This document shows, piece by piece, positions 1 through 7,789 of a DNA stretch of 64,000 nucleotides. Under the pieces are notes generated by a model that had not been told where the DNA came from, searched no databases, and saw only the letters and a program-made list of their open reading frames with translations. Origin of the DNA: Agrobacterium tumefaciens (GTDB lineage: Bacteria > Pseudomonadota > Alphaproteobacteria > Rhizobiales > Rhizobiaceae); NCBI GenBank assembly GCA_025559845.1, contig CP048469.1, positions 124,001 to 188,000 on the forward strand. The letters are read 5' to 3'. Position 1 is the stretch's first letter. Each line of letters opens with the position of its first letter. Position numbers and translations under genes: made by a program.

Positions 1-1093
1 ATATCAACGCTGGTGCAAGCCGAAGCAGAGTGAACGTGTGGGTCCAGCCAGTGTCGCTGGTGACGACCGCTTTCCAGATAGCCTTGTCATCCGGCGTGGC
101 CTGGAGCATGCCGTGGTCCTGCAGGATATTGAAGACGGCCGTATTGTTGGCCGGAATACCCTCGATGCCCTGAGAGAGCAAATGTGCGCGCAGCTTGTCC
201 GAGACAGTCTTGGAAACGAGCCACAAGGCATCCTGCGTCAGCCAACCGTCCGACGCCTGTGGTTGATTCAGTTTCAACTCTTCCTTGAGCAGGTAGCGAA
301 GCCCCTCCAACAATTTGCGCTGCAATGCATGCTTCGGTGCAGCCATCGCCTTGGCGGGATCTCCGCCGAGTTCCTGTGCCACGGAAGCGCGGTCGGCATT
401 CGTGACCAGTTCGCCCAACACTCCCGCGTGCTCATGCTGGCCGGCCAGAACATAAAGCAGCGCCGCCCACAGTTCGGGGTAGCTGCTGAGCCAGTCCAGT
501 ATCTCGCGATCGAGCACACGGTTGTAAAGCAATCCACTCGCGGCGTTGTGCAGGCGGTACTCGCGATCCTTCCGATAGCGAAAGCGGTATGGATGCTGCA
601 ACGGTCCATGCCAAGGGTGCCACAAACTGCCGTCGTTCATCTCGACGTGCAGATCGACTGCAATTTTGCCGATGTCATGCAGCAGCGCGGCATAGGCTGT
701 AGCGGCTGTCCAGGCCTCGGCTTGCGCGGCTTGATCCTCCGGTGTCGCTCCGGCCGGGAGAAGGTGGGACTGTCGCAGCTTGAGCGCATAGGCGACGATC
801 TCAAGCCCGTGGTCAAGCAGGCCGCCGGGATAGGCGTGGTGGTGCGATTCCGACGCTGGAAACTGTTGGACCAGCTCGGCGTACCGCTCCAACGGGCCGA
901 GATATAGCACTGCGAATTGCTGACGCGAGAGTGATGTACGCTGCCATATGTGCTCCAGCAGCTTCTGCCGGCGCGCGGTGGCCAGCAGCGATGCGGCCGG
1001 TTCCGGTCGCATCAGCCCTTTGGCCTTTGTTGCAGTGGCGGGCGCTGTGGTAGCGGCCTGCACGGGTCGTTTTCGTTGGAACAGCGCGAACAT
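1..1093 (-). CDS. traI: TraI relaxase (MobH family), N-terminal part, cut by the window edge
   Basis: This is the conjugative relaxase that nicks the transfer origin and pilots the strand. The frame is open from an ATG at 1093 to the left edge (364 codons); the rest lies outside. The translation starts MFALFQRKRP and carries the TraI_2-type signature with residues H-H-H-A-Y-P-G-G-L-L-D-H near position 85-96, followed by an HD-type motif LLHDIGK near 140. These are the metal-binding histidine and aspartate motifs of MobH relaxases. Frame and start come from direct translation of the reverse complement. It sits at the end of the tra gene series, as in PFGI-1/ICEclc elements. The upstream 480 bases are structured and may hold oriT. 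Family call is firm; the C-terminal part cannot be assessed. Confidence 0.9.
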   Translation of the reverse strand, partial: MFALFQRKRPVQAATTAPATATKAKGLMRPEPAASLLATARRQKLLEHIWQRTSLSRQQFAVLYLGPLERYAELVQQFPASESHHHAYPGGLLDHGLEIVAYALKLRQSHLLPAGATPEDQAAQAEAWTAATAYAALLHDIGKIAVDLHVEMNDGSLWHPWHGPLQHPYRFRYRKDREYRLHNAASGLLYNRVLDREILDWLSSYPELWAALLYVLAGQHEHAGVLGELVTNADRASVAQELGGDPAKAMAAPKHALQRKLLEGLRYLLKEELKLNQPQASDGWLTQDALWLVSKTVSDKLRAHLLSQGIEGIPANNTAVFNILQDHGMLQATPDDKAIWKAVVTSDTGWTHTFTLLRLAPALI

Positions 1094-1145
1094 GAAAGCA
1101 CCTGAAATTGCGGTCGGCGGGGAGCCTTTTCCTTTTCCGGATAGG

Positions 1146-1173
1146 CCCATTCCCCTTGGGCCCCATTCCCTTG
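1146..1173. repeat. Short imperfect tandem repeat upstream of traI
   Basis: CCCATTCCCCTTG (1146-1158) and CCCATTCCCTTG (1162-1173) follow one another, with more CCCTTG units on both sides to about 1210. Such iterons next to a relaxase gene are a common oriT or promoter feature, but no function is shown here. Confidence 0.55.
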
Positions 1174-1406
1174 CCCCTTGACGACCTTTTGCCCTTGCCG
1201 AAACCCTTTGATATAGCCCTCTGGGCCAGTTCCAGCGAGCAGGAATGCGGCACGGATGCCGTCCCTTTGTCGTCGTCCGCGACGCACTCACACGACAGCT
1301 GCAGGCTGTGGCGGAATTTGGCCTTATCTAGCGGAAAAAATTGATCTTTTTATTGCTCCAGCAAATTGCGATGTGCAATCCTTGCGGTGCGCCACTCATA
1401 GGCGCC

Positions 1407-1506
1407 GGGTGTGAGAACCCGAACTTGATACCAGCGGGTCGCGTTATGGCGATCCGTAGGGCAGACGTTCGCGTCTGGCCGGTCTGGTATCAGCCGGTTT
1501 CTCACC
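1407..1506. repeat. Interrupted inverted repeat with an inner TTCG hairpin
   Basis: The left arm (1407-1434, containing GGGTGTGAGAACCCG then TTGATACCAG) pairs with the right arm (1484-1506, CTGGTATCAG then GGTTTCTCACCC). Inside, CAGACG-TTCG-CGTCTG (1462-1477) is a perfect stem with a stable tetraloop. GCGGGTCGC-like direct repeats occur near 1434 and 1510. This could fold as RNA or act as a DNA cruciform or oriT. Confidence 0.6.
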
Positions 1507-1578
1507 CCTGCGGGTCGCCGCCATCTATCGGATTCCATTCCGGGCGGCGCAGGGGAACAAGGCCACGGAGGGGACAGC

Positions 1579-1827
1579 ATGGATCATTCAGACAATAACG
1601 GCGGAACCAGCATTCACGCGCAACGGGCTTATGCACTCATTATGTCGGGCGTGGCGGAATGCGATACGGCATTGGACCAGAGACTATTGCTCGACTCTCT
1701 CATCTGCCAGTGTGCTGTGTTCACCCGCATTCTGGGGGGCGAGAGCCAATTTTATGATCTATTGGAAAAGCTGAAGCGGATCGATCTTGGTGAGGTCGGC
1801 GATTTGATGTCGGCGACGCAGCACTGA
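1579..1827 (+). CDS. Small hypothetical protein, 82 aa
   Basis: The protein is acidic and mostly helical in appearance, with no recognised domain, signal peptide or membrane segment. The start is supported by a GGAGGGG ribosome binding site 5-6 bases upstream of the ATG at 1579. It has two cysteines (in LICQCAVF). It follows the structured region 1407-1506, which could be its leader. It is transcribed away from traI and towards the chemoreceptor gene. Function unknown; real gene likely because of the good ribosome binding site and normal codon use. Confidence 0.55.
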   Translation: MDHSDNNGGTSIHAQRAYALIMSGVAECDTALDQRLLLDSLICQCAVFTRILGGESQFYDLLEKLKRIDLGEVGDLMSATQH

Positions 1828-1934
1828 CGTGCGGTAGGAATTTTGTCGTTTTTATTCATGCTTTATTTGCGCGTGATCGTGCTGCATAAAAATAAAATAA
1901 TTTATCGATAACAAATTCCTGCGATCTGCCGATA

Positions 1935-1954
1935 CCTAATGAAATTACATTAGG
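1935..1954 (+). promoter_or_regulatory. Hairpin in the leader of the chemoreceptor gene
   Basis: CCTAATG (1935-1941) and CATTAGG (1948-1954) form a seven-base-pair stem with a six-base loop, 11 bases before the ATG. The right arm runs into the GGGGAT ribosome binding site, so the stem could limit access to it. A GGA triplet, the core of CsrA sites, lies in this ribosome binding site, and csrA is carried on the same element. Regulation by CsrA is only a suggestion. Confidence 0.4.
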
Positions 1955-1965
1955 GGATCGTTTAT

Positions 1966-3492
1966 ATGCTTAAAAGGTATTCATTGGAGAATGTCGCGGT
2001 AACCCGGAAGTTATCGCTTGGCTTCGGGTTACTGCTGTTTCTGTCGCTGATCCTTTGTATCACCGGCTTTCGTGGTCTGAGTAGTGCCGAACAGTCCATG
2101 CGGAGGGTTGGACAGCTTGGTTCCATATTCGACAGCAGCGTTGCCGCCAAGGAAGCCAACTTCTCCTATGCCTTGGGTAATGACCCCCAGTTTGTTGAGA
2201 AACACAACCAATCCGTCGAGGCCATAGCATCAGGCCTCCGGGGGATTTTGGATGAGATGAAGGCAGATCGATGGCCGGCAGAATATGCCGAAGAAGTGGC
2301 GCATATCGATTCCAAATTGAATGCCTATATCCGTATCTACAAAGCGGCCTTTGAGGATAAGTCGGTCGCAAGGGATGAATTGCTCGCGCTCCAGATGCAG
2401 TTGTCGGAGATCCAGACGGACATCAACAAACAGTATGCCCACGAGGAGGCTCGATCGGCCCACTCTATTGCCGAGAGCCGTTACCTCCTGGCTGGCGTCA
2501 CGTTTGCGGTCTTTGCTCTTGGCGTACTGGTTGCGATGGTGATTTCTCGCCAGATCGTCAGGCCGTTGGCTGAGGCGCTTCATGCCGCCGAAGCGATCGC
2601 CGATGGCGATCTTACGGTGACGCTTTACAGTCAGCGGCGCGATGAGTTGGGGCAACTGATCCGAGCCATGGCGATGATGAACGGCAATCTGAATGAAATG
2701 ATAGAGGGGATTCGTGTCAGCGCTGATCAGATCGCTACGGCTTCAGGCGAGATCGCCGCGGGCAATTCTGACCTTTCGTCCCGGACAGAGGAACAAGCCG
2801 CCGCGATTGAGGAAACCGCCGCCAGTATGGAGCAGTTGACCTCGACGGTTAAGCAGAATGCCGATAACGCTCATTTTGCGAATGATCTGGCAAGTACCGC
2901 CTCGAAAATCGCAGCCCAGGGCGGAGAGCAGGTCACCAGCGTTGTCCAGACCATGACCAGCATCGAACATGGTTCCAGGCGCATCGCCGAGATCACCTCG
3001 GTGATTAACAGCATTGCTTTTCAAACCAACATCCTCGCTCTCAATGCCGCCGTGGAGGCGGCCCGAGCTGGTGAGGCTGGTCGAGGCTTCGCGGTGGTTG
3101 CCAGTGAGGTGCGGAACCTGGCGCAGCGTAGCGCGCAAGCTGCCACGGAAATCGAAAAACTCATCGGTGAATCTGTTTCACAGGTTGGGGACGGCGCCGT
3201 CCTGGTGGAGAGCGCGGGCAAAACGATGCTCGACATCGTTGAATCCGTCGCCAAAGTGAACTCCATCATGGGAGAGATTTCTGTGGCTTCCGACGAGCAG
3301 AGCCGTGGCATATCGCAGGTTGGCAAGGCGATTGTCGAAATGGATGGTGTCACCCAGCAGAATGCTGCATTGGTTGAACAGTCCGCTGCGGCCGCGGCTT
3401 CCCTGGAAGAGCAATCCGCAACGCTGTTGCAGGCAGTGTCCGCGTTCCGGCTGTCACGAGCGCCCTCGAACCAGCTTGTTTCGGTGGGGTGA
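1966..3492 (+). CDS. Methyl-accepting chemotaxis protein
   Basis: 508 aa transmembrane chemoreceptor that signals to the CheA/CheW array. An N-terminal membrane helix (about 18-38) and a second (about 168-190) bracket a periplasmic four-helix-type sensor of about 130 residues. HAMP follows (about 190-243), then the cytoplasmic coiled coil with the conserved hairpin tip ([21 protein letters not shown]) near 345-370 and methylation-type Glu/Gln pairs near 282-295. No C-terminal CheR-binding pentapeptide is present; it ends NQLVSVG. The ligand is unknown. It is cargo between traI and the abiE genes, one of two chemoreceptors in the window. Whether it couples to the host Che system cannot be seen here. 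Confidence 0.95.
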   Translation: MLKRYSLENVAVTRKLSLGFGLLLFLSLILCITGFRGLSSAEQSMRRVGQLGSIFDSSVAAKEANFSYALGNDPQFVEKHNQSVEAIASGLRGILDEMKADRWPAEYAEEVAHIDSKLNAYIRIYKAAFEDKSVARDELLALQMQLSEIQTDINKQYAHEEARSAHSIAESRYLLAGVTFAVFALGVLVAMVISRQIVRPLAEALHAAEAIADGDLTVTLYSQRRDELGQLIRAMAMMNGNLNEMIEGIRVSADQIATASGEIAAGNSDLSSRTEEQAAAIEETAASMEQLTSTVKQNADNAHFANDLASTASKIAAQGGEQVTSVVQTMTSIEHGSRRIAEITSVINSIAFQTNILALNAAVEAARAGEAGRGFAVVASEVRNLAQRSAQAATEIEKLIGESVSQVGDGAVLVESAGKTMLDIVESVAKVNSIMGEISVASDEQSRGISQVGKAIVEMDGVTQQNAALVEQSAAAAASLEEQSATLLQAVSAFRLSRAPSNQLVSVG

Positions 3493-3605
3493 TGTGGTGC
3501 TTAGGAACGATTGCGCGCATGCGTAGCCGCTGACCCAACTGCCGCGCCTTGAAAGGCGCCGGAATGTCCTTACGTGAACTGGAGCGGCATTGGATCTGTC
3601 TGCCA

Positions 3606-4526
3606 TCAGATTTGGTCCAGGCCGGCCTGAAGTGCGTTAGCTTGGGCTTCAAAGTCTTCGGGACGACGCTTGCGGAATGTCTCCAGGTTGCTGAGCTTCC
3701 ATCGCAAGGCAGGCAGTTCGGCAGCATGCCGACATTGCAGCAGTGACCAGTCGGGTTGCGCGTGCGCAAGGCCTGCCAGAAACTGCTTGTGCGCTTCGCT
3801 CAGTCTTCCCGGTAGGTCTCTGCGAAGCCGTGAGCGGGCATCGAGTAGGGTCTCCAGCGCGCATGGGGCTTCGCTCATACCGACGAAGGCTCGTTCGTAC
3901 TCGGCACTGATATCCTTGTCGTTGCCGAACAGCACTTCGTGGGTTGGCCGGTTGTGCCCGGCCAGATAAACGACGAAGCACTCGACCATACCCTCGGTGA
4001 GGCCCCCGGTCTCGTAAAGTTGCCATACATCGAAGAGGTCCCGTGGATGCTGGCGATCCAGGGCGGCGACAAATTTGCCAGCGTATAGCTCGTCAGGGGC
4101 GAGGATTGGCGCGTCCAGCTCGACACCGAACAGTTCTCCCGTTCTGGCGCTTACGGGTCTTCGCTCTACGGGAAGCACCGTGCCGCGGAACACGACATTG
4201 ACTTCGACCTTTACCTGGCTTGTTGCGTTCTCGATGATCACCTTGGTATCGCCGAGATCCTTGCTCCGGATAAGACGCGTCTGCACGCCAAGCGGAGCCA
4301 GGCGCTCACCAATCGCTGCCAGCTCCAGATTGATCGCTTGCAAGGCTTCATCACGGGGTGTTGCCCACGGCAGATACACCACGTCGATATCGACGGACAG
4401 CCGCGGCATGTCCTGTACGAAAAGGTTGATCGCGGTGCCGCCTTTCATGGCGAAGATGTCGTTGGCGAAGACGTCGGGTGCGACGGTGAGCAGAAGGCGA
4501 ACGGTGTCCGCGTAGACTTTATCCAT
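3606..4526 (-). CDS. abiEii: AbiEii-type nucleotidyltransferase toxin
   Basis: 306 aa protein of the nucleotidyltransferase AbiEii/AbiGii family, the toxin of type IV toxin-antitoxin systems that gives abortive infection or stabilises elements. The fold is marked by KGGTAINLF near 28-36 and the metal-binding SVDIDVVYLP near 45-53; the family's later conserved motif KVEVN and GELFGVEL follow. Its ATG lies inside the end of the preceding antitoxin gene (8-base overlap), so the two are translationally coupled. Members of this family use GTP and modify RNA or inhibit growth; which target applies here is not shown by sequence. Location beside the relaxase fits an element-stabilising role. Confidence 0.93.
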   Translation of the reverse strand: MDKVYADTVRLLLTVAPDVFANDIFAMKGGTAINLFVQDMPRLSVDIDVVYLPWATPRDEALQAINLELAAIGERLAPLGVQTRLIRSKDLGDTKVIIENATSQVKVEVNVVFRGTVLPVERRPVSARTGELFGVELDAPILAPDELYAGKFVAALDRQHPRDLFDVWQLYETGGLTEGMVECFVVYLAGHNRPTHEVLFGNDKDISAEYERAFVGMSEAPCALETLLDARSRLRRDLPGRLSEAHKQFLAGLAHAQPDWSLLQCRHAAELPALRWKLSNLETFRKRRPEDFEAQANALQAGLDQI

Positions 4527-5277
4527 GGGGTTTCAAACTCAGTAATGTTCCGTCATCGAGCCGGCTCATCCAGCGTTTATTGCTGCCGGTGCGGATCGGG
4601 TGTTGTGCCAGAAGAGCGTCGATGTCTGTGACGTTCGTCTCTCTCGCCCAGGTCAGGAATAGCCGGACAGCCTTCACGCTGGTGCAGCAGGACAGGAGCT
4701 GCCCCAGAACCTCTTTGCGAGGGGAGCGCAGTCCGTCGAAGAGGTTGCGGGCTTCCTCCAGGCTTTGCTTTACGCCGACCTCGTACAGCAACTCCAGGAT
4801 TGCGCGTTCCGGAACGGACACCCGCAGTCCTTCAGGCATGCCTGGCGGGGTGGTAAGCGTCTTCTCGGCCAGTTCGGTATCGGGCCACTCGAACAGCTGG
4901 GCGTTGACATAGCGGGCAGGAAATCGCGAAGAGAACCACGCTGGCAATGTGTAGCGGGCATCTCCCCACAGGACCAATGTTTCCCGGCTGCCCAGGTTGT
5001 GTCGGACACCCTGCACGGCCAGGGCGCTTCTGCCGCCGAGATGCAGGCCGGGCACACGACGCTGGAGGAACATGACTGCTTTGTGGACACCGAACTCATC
5101 GTTCGGAAAGGCATAGACGCCCTGGCCCAACCGCACGAGCCAGCCGCTCTCGGCGTATCGGGCGGCGAGCTGCGGCGACACCCCGAACTGGTTGAGGGTG
5201 GAGAGGTCGAACGGCGCTCCCCGCGGCAAGTCAGCTTGCAGTCGCTTGATTACCTGATGACGTACTTTTCCGCTCAT
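4519..5277 (-). CDS. abiEi: AbiEi-type antitoxin / transcriptional autorepressor
   Basis: 252 aa when started at the ATG at 5277 (MSGKVRHQVI); the open frame extends 30 codons further upstream but that part (FMPHFCQPPPAD) does not look like the family. The N-terminal winged-helix part shows YAESGWLVRLGQGVYAFP, typical of AbiEi proteins, followed by the AbiEi C-terminal antitoxin domain. AbiEi proteins bind inverted repeats in their own promoter and neutralise AbiEii without a stable complex. No good Shine-Dalgarno precedes 5277, so the start is a choice from homology. Gene order antitoxin then toxin, overlapping by 8 bases, is the family standard. Confidence 0.9.
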   Translation of the reverse strand: MSGKVRHQVIKRLQADLPRGAPFDLSTLNQFGVSPQLAARYAESGWLVRLGQGVYAFPNDEFGVHKAVMFLQRRVPGLHLGGRSALAVQGVRHNLGSRETLVLWGDARYTLPAWFSSRFPARYVNAQLFEWPDTELAEKTLTTPPGMPEGLRVSVPERAILELLYEVGVKQSLEEARNLFDGLRSPRKEVLGQLLSCCTSVKAVRLFLTWARETNVTDIDALLAQHPIRTGSNKRWMSRLDDGTLLSLKPHG

Positions 5278-5516
5278 GATATAAAATCTACACACAATCA
5301 AATCAGCCGGAGGTGGCTGACAGAAGTGTGGCATGAAAAATAGCTTCATGGTATATTTTTCTTGCAAAATCTAATCGGATTGGTTCAAGTCGCAATTTCC
5401 AGTGCGCCGATCAAGCCGTCCTGCAACGATTACCAGCCGTCGAGGTCTAAGTTGATGCGGCTCCGGGCAACAAACAGGGGCTTCTCTGATATACCGTTGA
5501 ACTGAGGTAGACCGCC
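5278..5516. promoter_or_regulatory. Intergenic region: abiE promoter and DUF3742 leader
   Basis: These 239 bases separate the divergent abiEi and DUF3742 genes and are notably AT-rich next to abiEi. A dyad ATGAA-N7-TTCAT occurs at 5333-5349 and a shorter GCC-GGAGGT-GGC at about 5306-5317; either could be part of the AbiEi operator. No clear promoter hexamers could be fixed by eye. Confidence 0.4.
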
Positions 5517-5897
5517 ATGACAACCGATACGCACAAGGGGAAATGGGCTCACCGTCTGGGCCTGGCTGCTGGCCGCACGTGGCGCAGCTATGCCCGTGGC
5601 GAACGGAAAGCTACGGGCTGGCTGGTTGCGCGTGGTGCTCCCGCAGCAGTAGCCAAGGTTATTCTGTGGCTTGCCAAGCTCGTGCTGCTGGGCGTTCTCC
5701 TCTACGCAGCGTTCTGGCTGGCCTTGCTGCTCCTGTTCGCTGTCGCAGTTGCATGGTCAGCCGGGCATAGCGAGTTGGCCGACGAAGATGAATGGCCGTT
5801 TATCAGTCTGGACGAACCAAGAAAGGCGCACGGATATGACCCCGTGCCCTATAACGACTTCGACCACCCTGACTATCCGGACGAAAAGGACCTTTGA
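5517..5897 (+). CDS. DUF3742 family ICE protein
   Basis: 126 aa protein matching in sequence style and position the DUF3742 family found next to the TraG-N gene in this ICE class. A basic N-terminal part (KWAHRLGLAAGRTWRSYARGERK) is followed by one long hydrophobic stretch (about 45-82) and an acidic tail ending DYPDEKDL. It is probably a small inner-membrane protein. It is the only backbone gene in the window on the plus strand, convergent with the gene at 5906. Function unknown. Confidence 0.85.
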   Translation: MTTDTHKGKWAHRLGLAAGRTWRSYARGERKATGWLVARGAPAAVAKVILWLAKLVLLGVLLYAAFWLALLLLFAVAVAWSAGHSELADEDEWPFISLDEPRKAHGYDPVPYNDFDHPDYPDEKDL

Positions 5898-5905
5898 GAG
5901 GTAAG

Positions 5906-7423
5906 TCACTTCAGCTTGCTGGAAATGGCCCCGGCTCCCTTCGAGCCGGCTTGGGTGGCGCCCTTGGTTCCTTCTGAAAGCCCCTGAAGCGAATAGCCCG
6001 CACGAATCCCAACCCAACTGAGTCCCGTAAGCCAGAACCCGGGCAACACCAGGAACATCGTCGCCATGACGAAGTTCAGCAGCAGATCCCCGAACGCGTT
6101 GTTCAGCCCCATCACCGGATCGAAATTGGTCATGGGGCGGTTGTAGCCCCATCCCCATCCATAGAGCGCGTCCAGGATCGTGGAATCCACCCACCTCGCG
6201 AGTTGGAACCAGAAGTCGACGAAGAACAGGGCGAACTGCACAACGCTGACCGTCACCAGCGTCTTCAGGTCGTAGGTGCCGATCACCAGGACCAGCGGAA
6301 TGCAGATGACCAGTGCCATCTTCAACAGCGATAGCGTCATGGGCAACGCTTGACGCATAACATCCATAGCCGGGAACAGGCCTATAGCGCCGACAGCCAT
6401 CCCGACATCACCCGCGGCCCGGGTAACGACATTCGGCAAGGTCTTGTCGATCTGGCCGCCGTAGTCGGTGTAGACGGCGCCCTGGTTCAGTTTCTGTTGC
6501 CGCGGGGCCGCGATGGCGCGGATCACGGAATCGTCCAGCTCGGTCCTGGAGATGAAGCCAGCCCAGTTCGCCATGCGCGAGAGCAGATTGGGGTCGACCT
6601 GAGCCAGCAGGCGGGCGCGCAGGCCGGTTGAGCCATCCGACCACCATTCCCGGCAGTTTGGGTAACCGGCGCCGCTAGGCACCTCGGTCAGCCCCGCATC
6701 ACGGCTGTCATCGTAGGGCCATGACTCGCGAGGCGTGCTTGAGCGATAAGTGTCGTAGTAGCCGGGCGTGTCGACAAAGTAATTGGAGCCGATCCAGCTG
6801 ACGTCCGCCATCTGCTCTTCGCTCAGAGTCGGCCGGTTCATGAACAGCTTGGCTCGGGCGGGACCGTAGCAATTGAGCGCGAAATCAGTCACTTCCTGGG
6901 CCAGCAAGGGGTCGTCGATACGGGTGTTGTCGATGTCCATCCTCATCTGCCGCAGGTCGGTTCCGCACGGGATCGCCGCGACGGCGGCGCCGGTGACGGC
7001 CCTGGAGATCGAGTGCATGAAAAACCACCAGACCGGCACCTTGGCCGACTGGTTGTTGAGCGTGGTGAATGACTGGCCCCAACCCGTATCGCTGGGCGCG
7101 GGAACGTTCACCTGGCACTGGCTGGAGCGGGACTGATCGAAACTGATGGTATTGAGATCCACATCGATGAACGGAATGCCGGCGAACATGATCACCACGA
7201 TGGCGACGAACACCCGGTTTTCGATCCGCATCGAGGAAAGCACGCCCTTGTTGCCCTCGTCAGCTCCCTCCGCGCGTGCTTTCAGCCATTCCTGAATGAC
7301 GATCGCGATAAACGGGAGCGCAAACAAGCCGCTGGCGACCAGGACTGACCAGATTCCGTTATGAACGATCCACCCAACCAGTGTCAGGTAATACTCCAGA
7401 TAATCGGACGTATAGAGCGTCAT
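5906..7423 (-). CDS. traG: Conjugal transfer TraG N-terminal-like membrane protein
   Basis: 505 aa polytopic inner-membrane protein of the ICE conjugation machine, the counterpart of the N-terminal domain of F-plasmid TraG, which acts in mating-pair assembly and stabilisation. Hydrophobic segments occur near 30-48, 70-90, and a cluster at about 330-470; the middle part is a periplasmic-looking region with cysteines (SSQCQVN, PNCREWW). No large entry-exclusion C-terminal domain is present, as usual in this ICE class. The ATG at 7423 opens MTLYTSDYLEYYLTLVGW. It follows the small membrane gene at 7439-7789 by 15 bases, so it belongs to the same operon. Confidence 0.85.
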   Translation of the reverse strand: MTLYTSDYLEYYLTLVGWIVHNGIWSVLVASGLFALPFIAIVIQEWLKARAEGADEGNKGVLSSMRIENRVFVAIVVIMFAGIPFIDVDLNTISFDQSRSSQCQVNVPAPSDTGWGQSFTTLNNQSAKVPVWWFFMHSISRAVTGAAVAAIPCGTDLRQMRMDIDNTRIDDPLLAQEVTDFALNCYGPARAKLFMNRPTLSEEQMADVSWIGSNYFVDTPGYYDTYRSSTPRESWPYDDSRDAGLTEVPSGAGYPNCREWWSDGSTGLRARLLAQVDPNLLSRMANWAGFISRTELDDSVIRAIAAPRQQKLNQGAVYTDYGGQIDKTLPNVVTRAAGDVGMAVGAIGLFPAMDVMRQALPMTLSLLKMALVICIPLVLVIGTYDLKTLVTVSVVQFALFFVDFWFQLARWVDSTILDALYGWGWGYNRPMTNFDPVMGLNNAFGDLLLNFVMATMFLVLPGFWLTGLSWVGIRAGYSLQGLSEGTKGATQAGSKGAGAISSKLK

Positions 7424-7438
7424 CGTGTCCTCCGCTCC

Positions 7439-7789
7439 TCAAGTGGATTGCAGCAGCAGGCTGCCTTCCAGAACGGCCAGAGCCACCACGCCGGCGATTT
7501 CGACACGGATGAGGCGCTGGTGTGGTTCCGTACCAGGTTCGCGAGCCAGGACCCGTTTACGCATCCAGAGCCAACCCCAGGCGAGGCCCGCATAAAGCAG
7601 CAGACGCCAGGCCAGGAAATAGCCCGTATGGTCGTCCATCCAGTGCTGCCAGCCTTCGATACTGCCAAGCACACGGATGCCAATCAGGTTGATGGAGATC
7701 GCCACAACAAGCAGCAGGATCGTCCACAGCAACGCGAAGCCGACACGGCGATTGAACAACCACCGCATGCGAAGCCAGGCCGGGATCAT
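7439..7789 (-). CDS. Small ICE membrane protein
   Basis: 116 aa with three predicted membrane helices (about 17-37, 57-75, 92-113) and a basic N-terminus (MIPAWLRMRWLFNRR). It occupies the slot between the TIGR03755 and TraG-N genes, where this ICE family always carries a small hydrophobic gene. The start overlaps the end of the upstream gene by four bases (ATGA), indicating translational coupling. No catalytic motif is visible; a structural role in the mating channel is inferred from position only. Confidence 0.75.
   Translation of the reverse strand: MIPAWLRMRWLFNRRVGFALLWTILLLVVAISINLIGIRVLGSIEGWQHWMDDHTGYFLAWRLLLYAGLAWGWLWMRKRVLAREPGTEPHQRLIRVEIAGVVALAVLEGSLLLQST

Larger units (their letters stand above)
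1094..1578. other. Non-coding, structured region upstream of traI
   Basis: There is no convincing gene here. On the traI-proximal side there is a purine/pyrimidine-biased stretch (about 1120-1210) with imperfect tandem copies of CCCATTCCCCTTG. Further out (1407-1506) is a large interrupted inverted repeat around a perfect six-base-pair hairpin with a TTCG loop. In this ICE family an origin of transfer lies near traI, so this is the natural place to look for oriT. A structured RNA upstream of the small gene at 1579 is the alternative. Both are inferences. Confidence 0.5.

Noticed and set aside
38..907. Long plus-strand frame of 289 codons at the left edge
   Set aside because: It is antisense to the relaxase gene, whose reverse-strand translation shows clear MobH motifs.
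813..1287. Basic frames on the minus strand upstream of traI
   Set aside because: Composition reflects the AAGGG-type repeats; no ribosome binding site, and they overlap the traI start.
1341..1598. 85-codon plus-strand frame (MIFLLLQQIAMCNPCG...)
   Set aside because: It spans the inverted repeat and its hairpin; the protein-like sequence is most likely a by-product of a structured element.
3544..3559. Hairpin GCGCCTT-GA-AAGGCGC after the chemoreceptor gene
   Set aside because: Could be a terminator but no T-run follows; too little to call.
5278..5367. Longer start of abiEi at 5367
   Set aside because: The added 30 residues are Pro/Cys/Phe-rich and unlike AbiEi; the ATG at 5277 fits the family.
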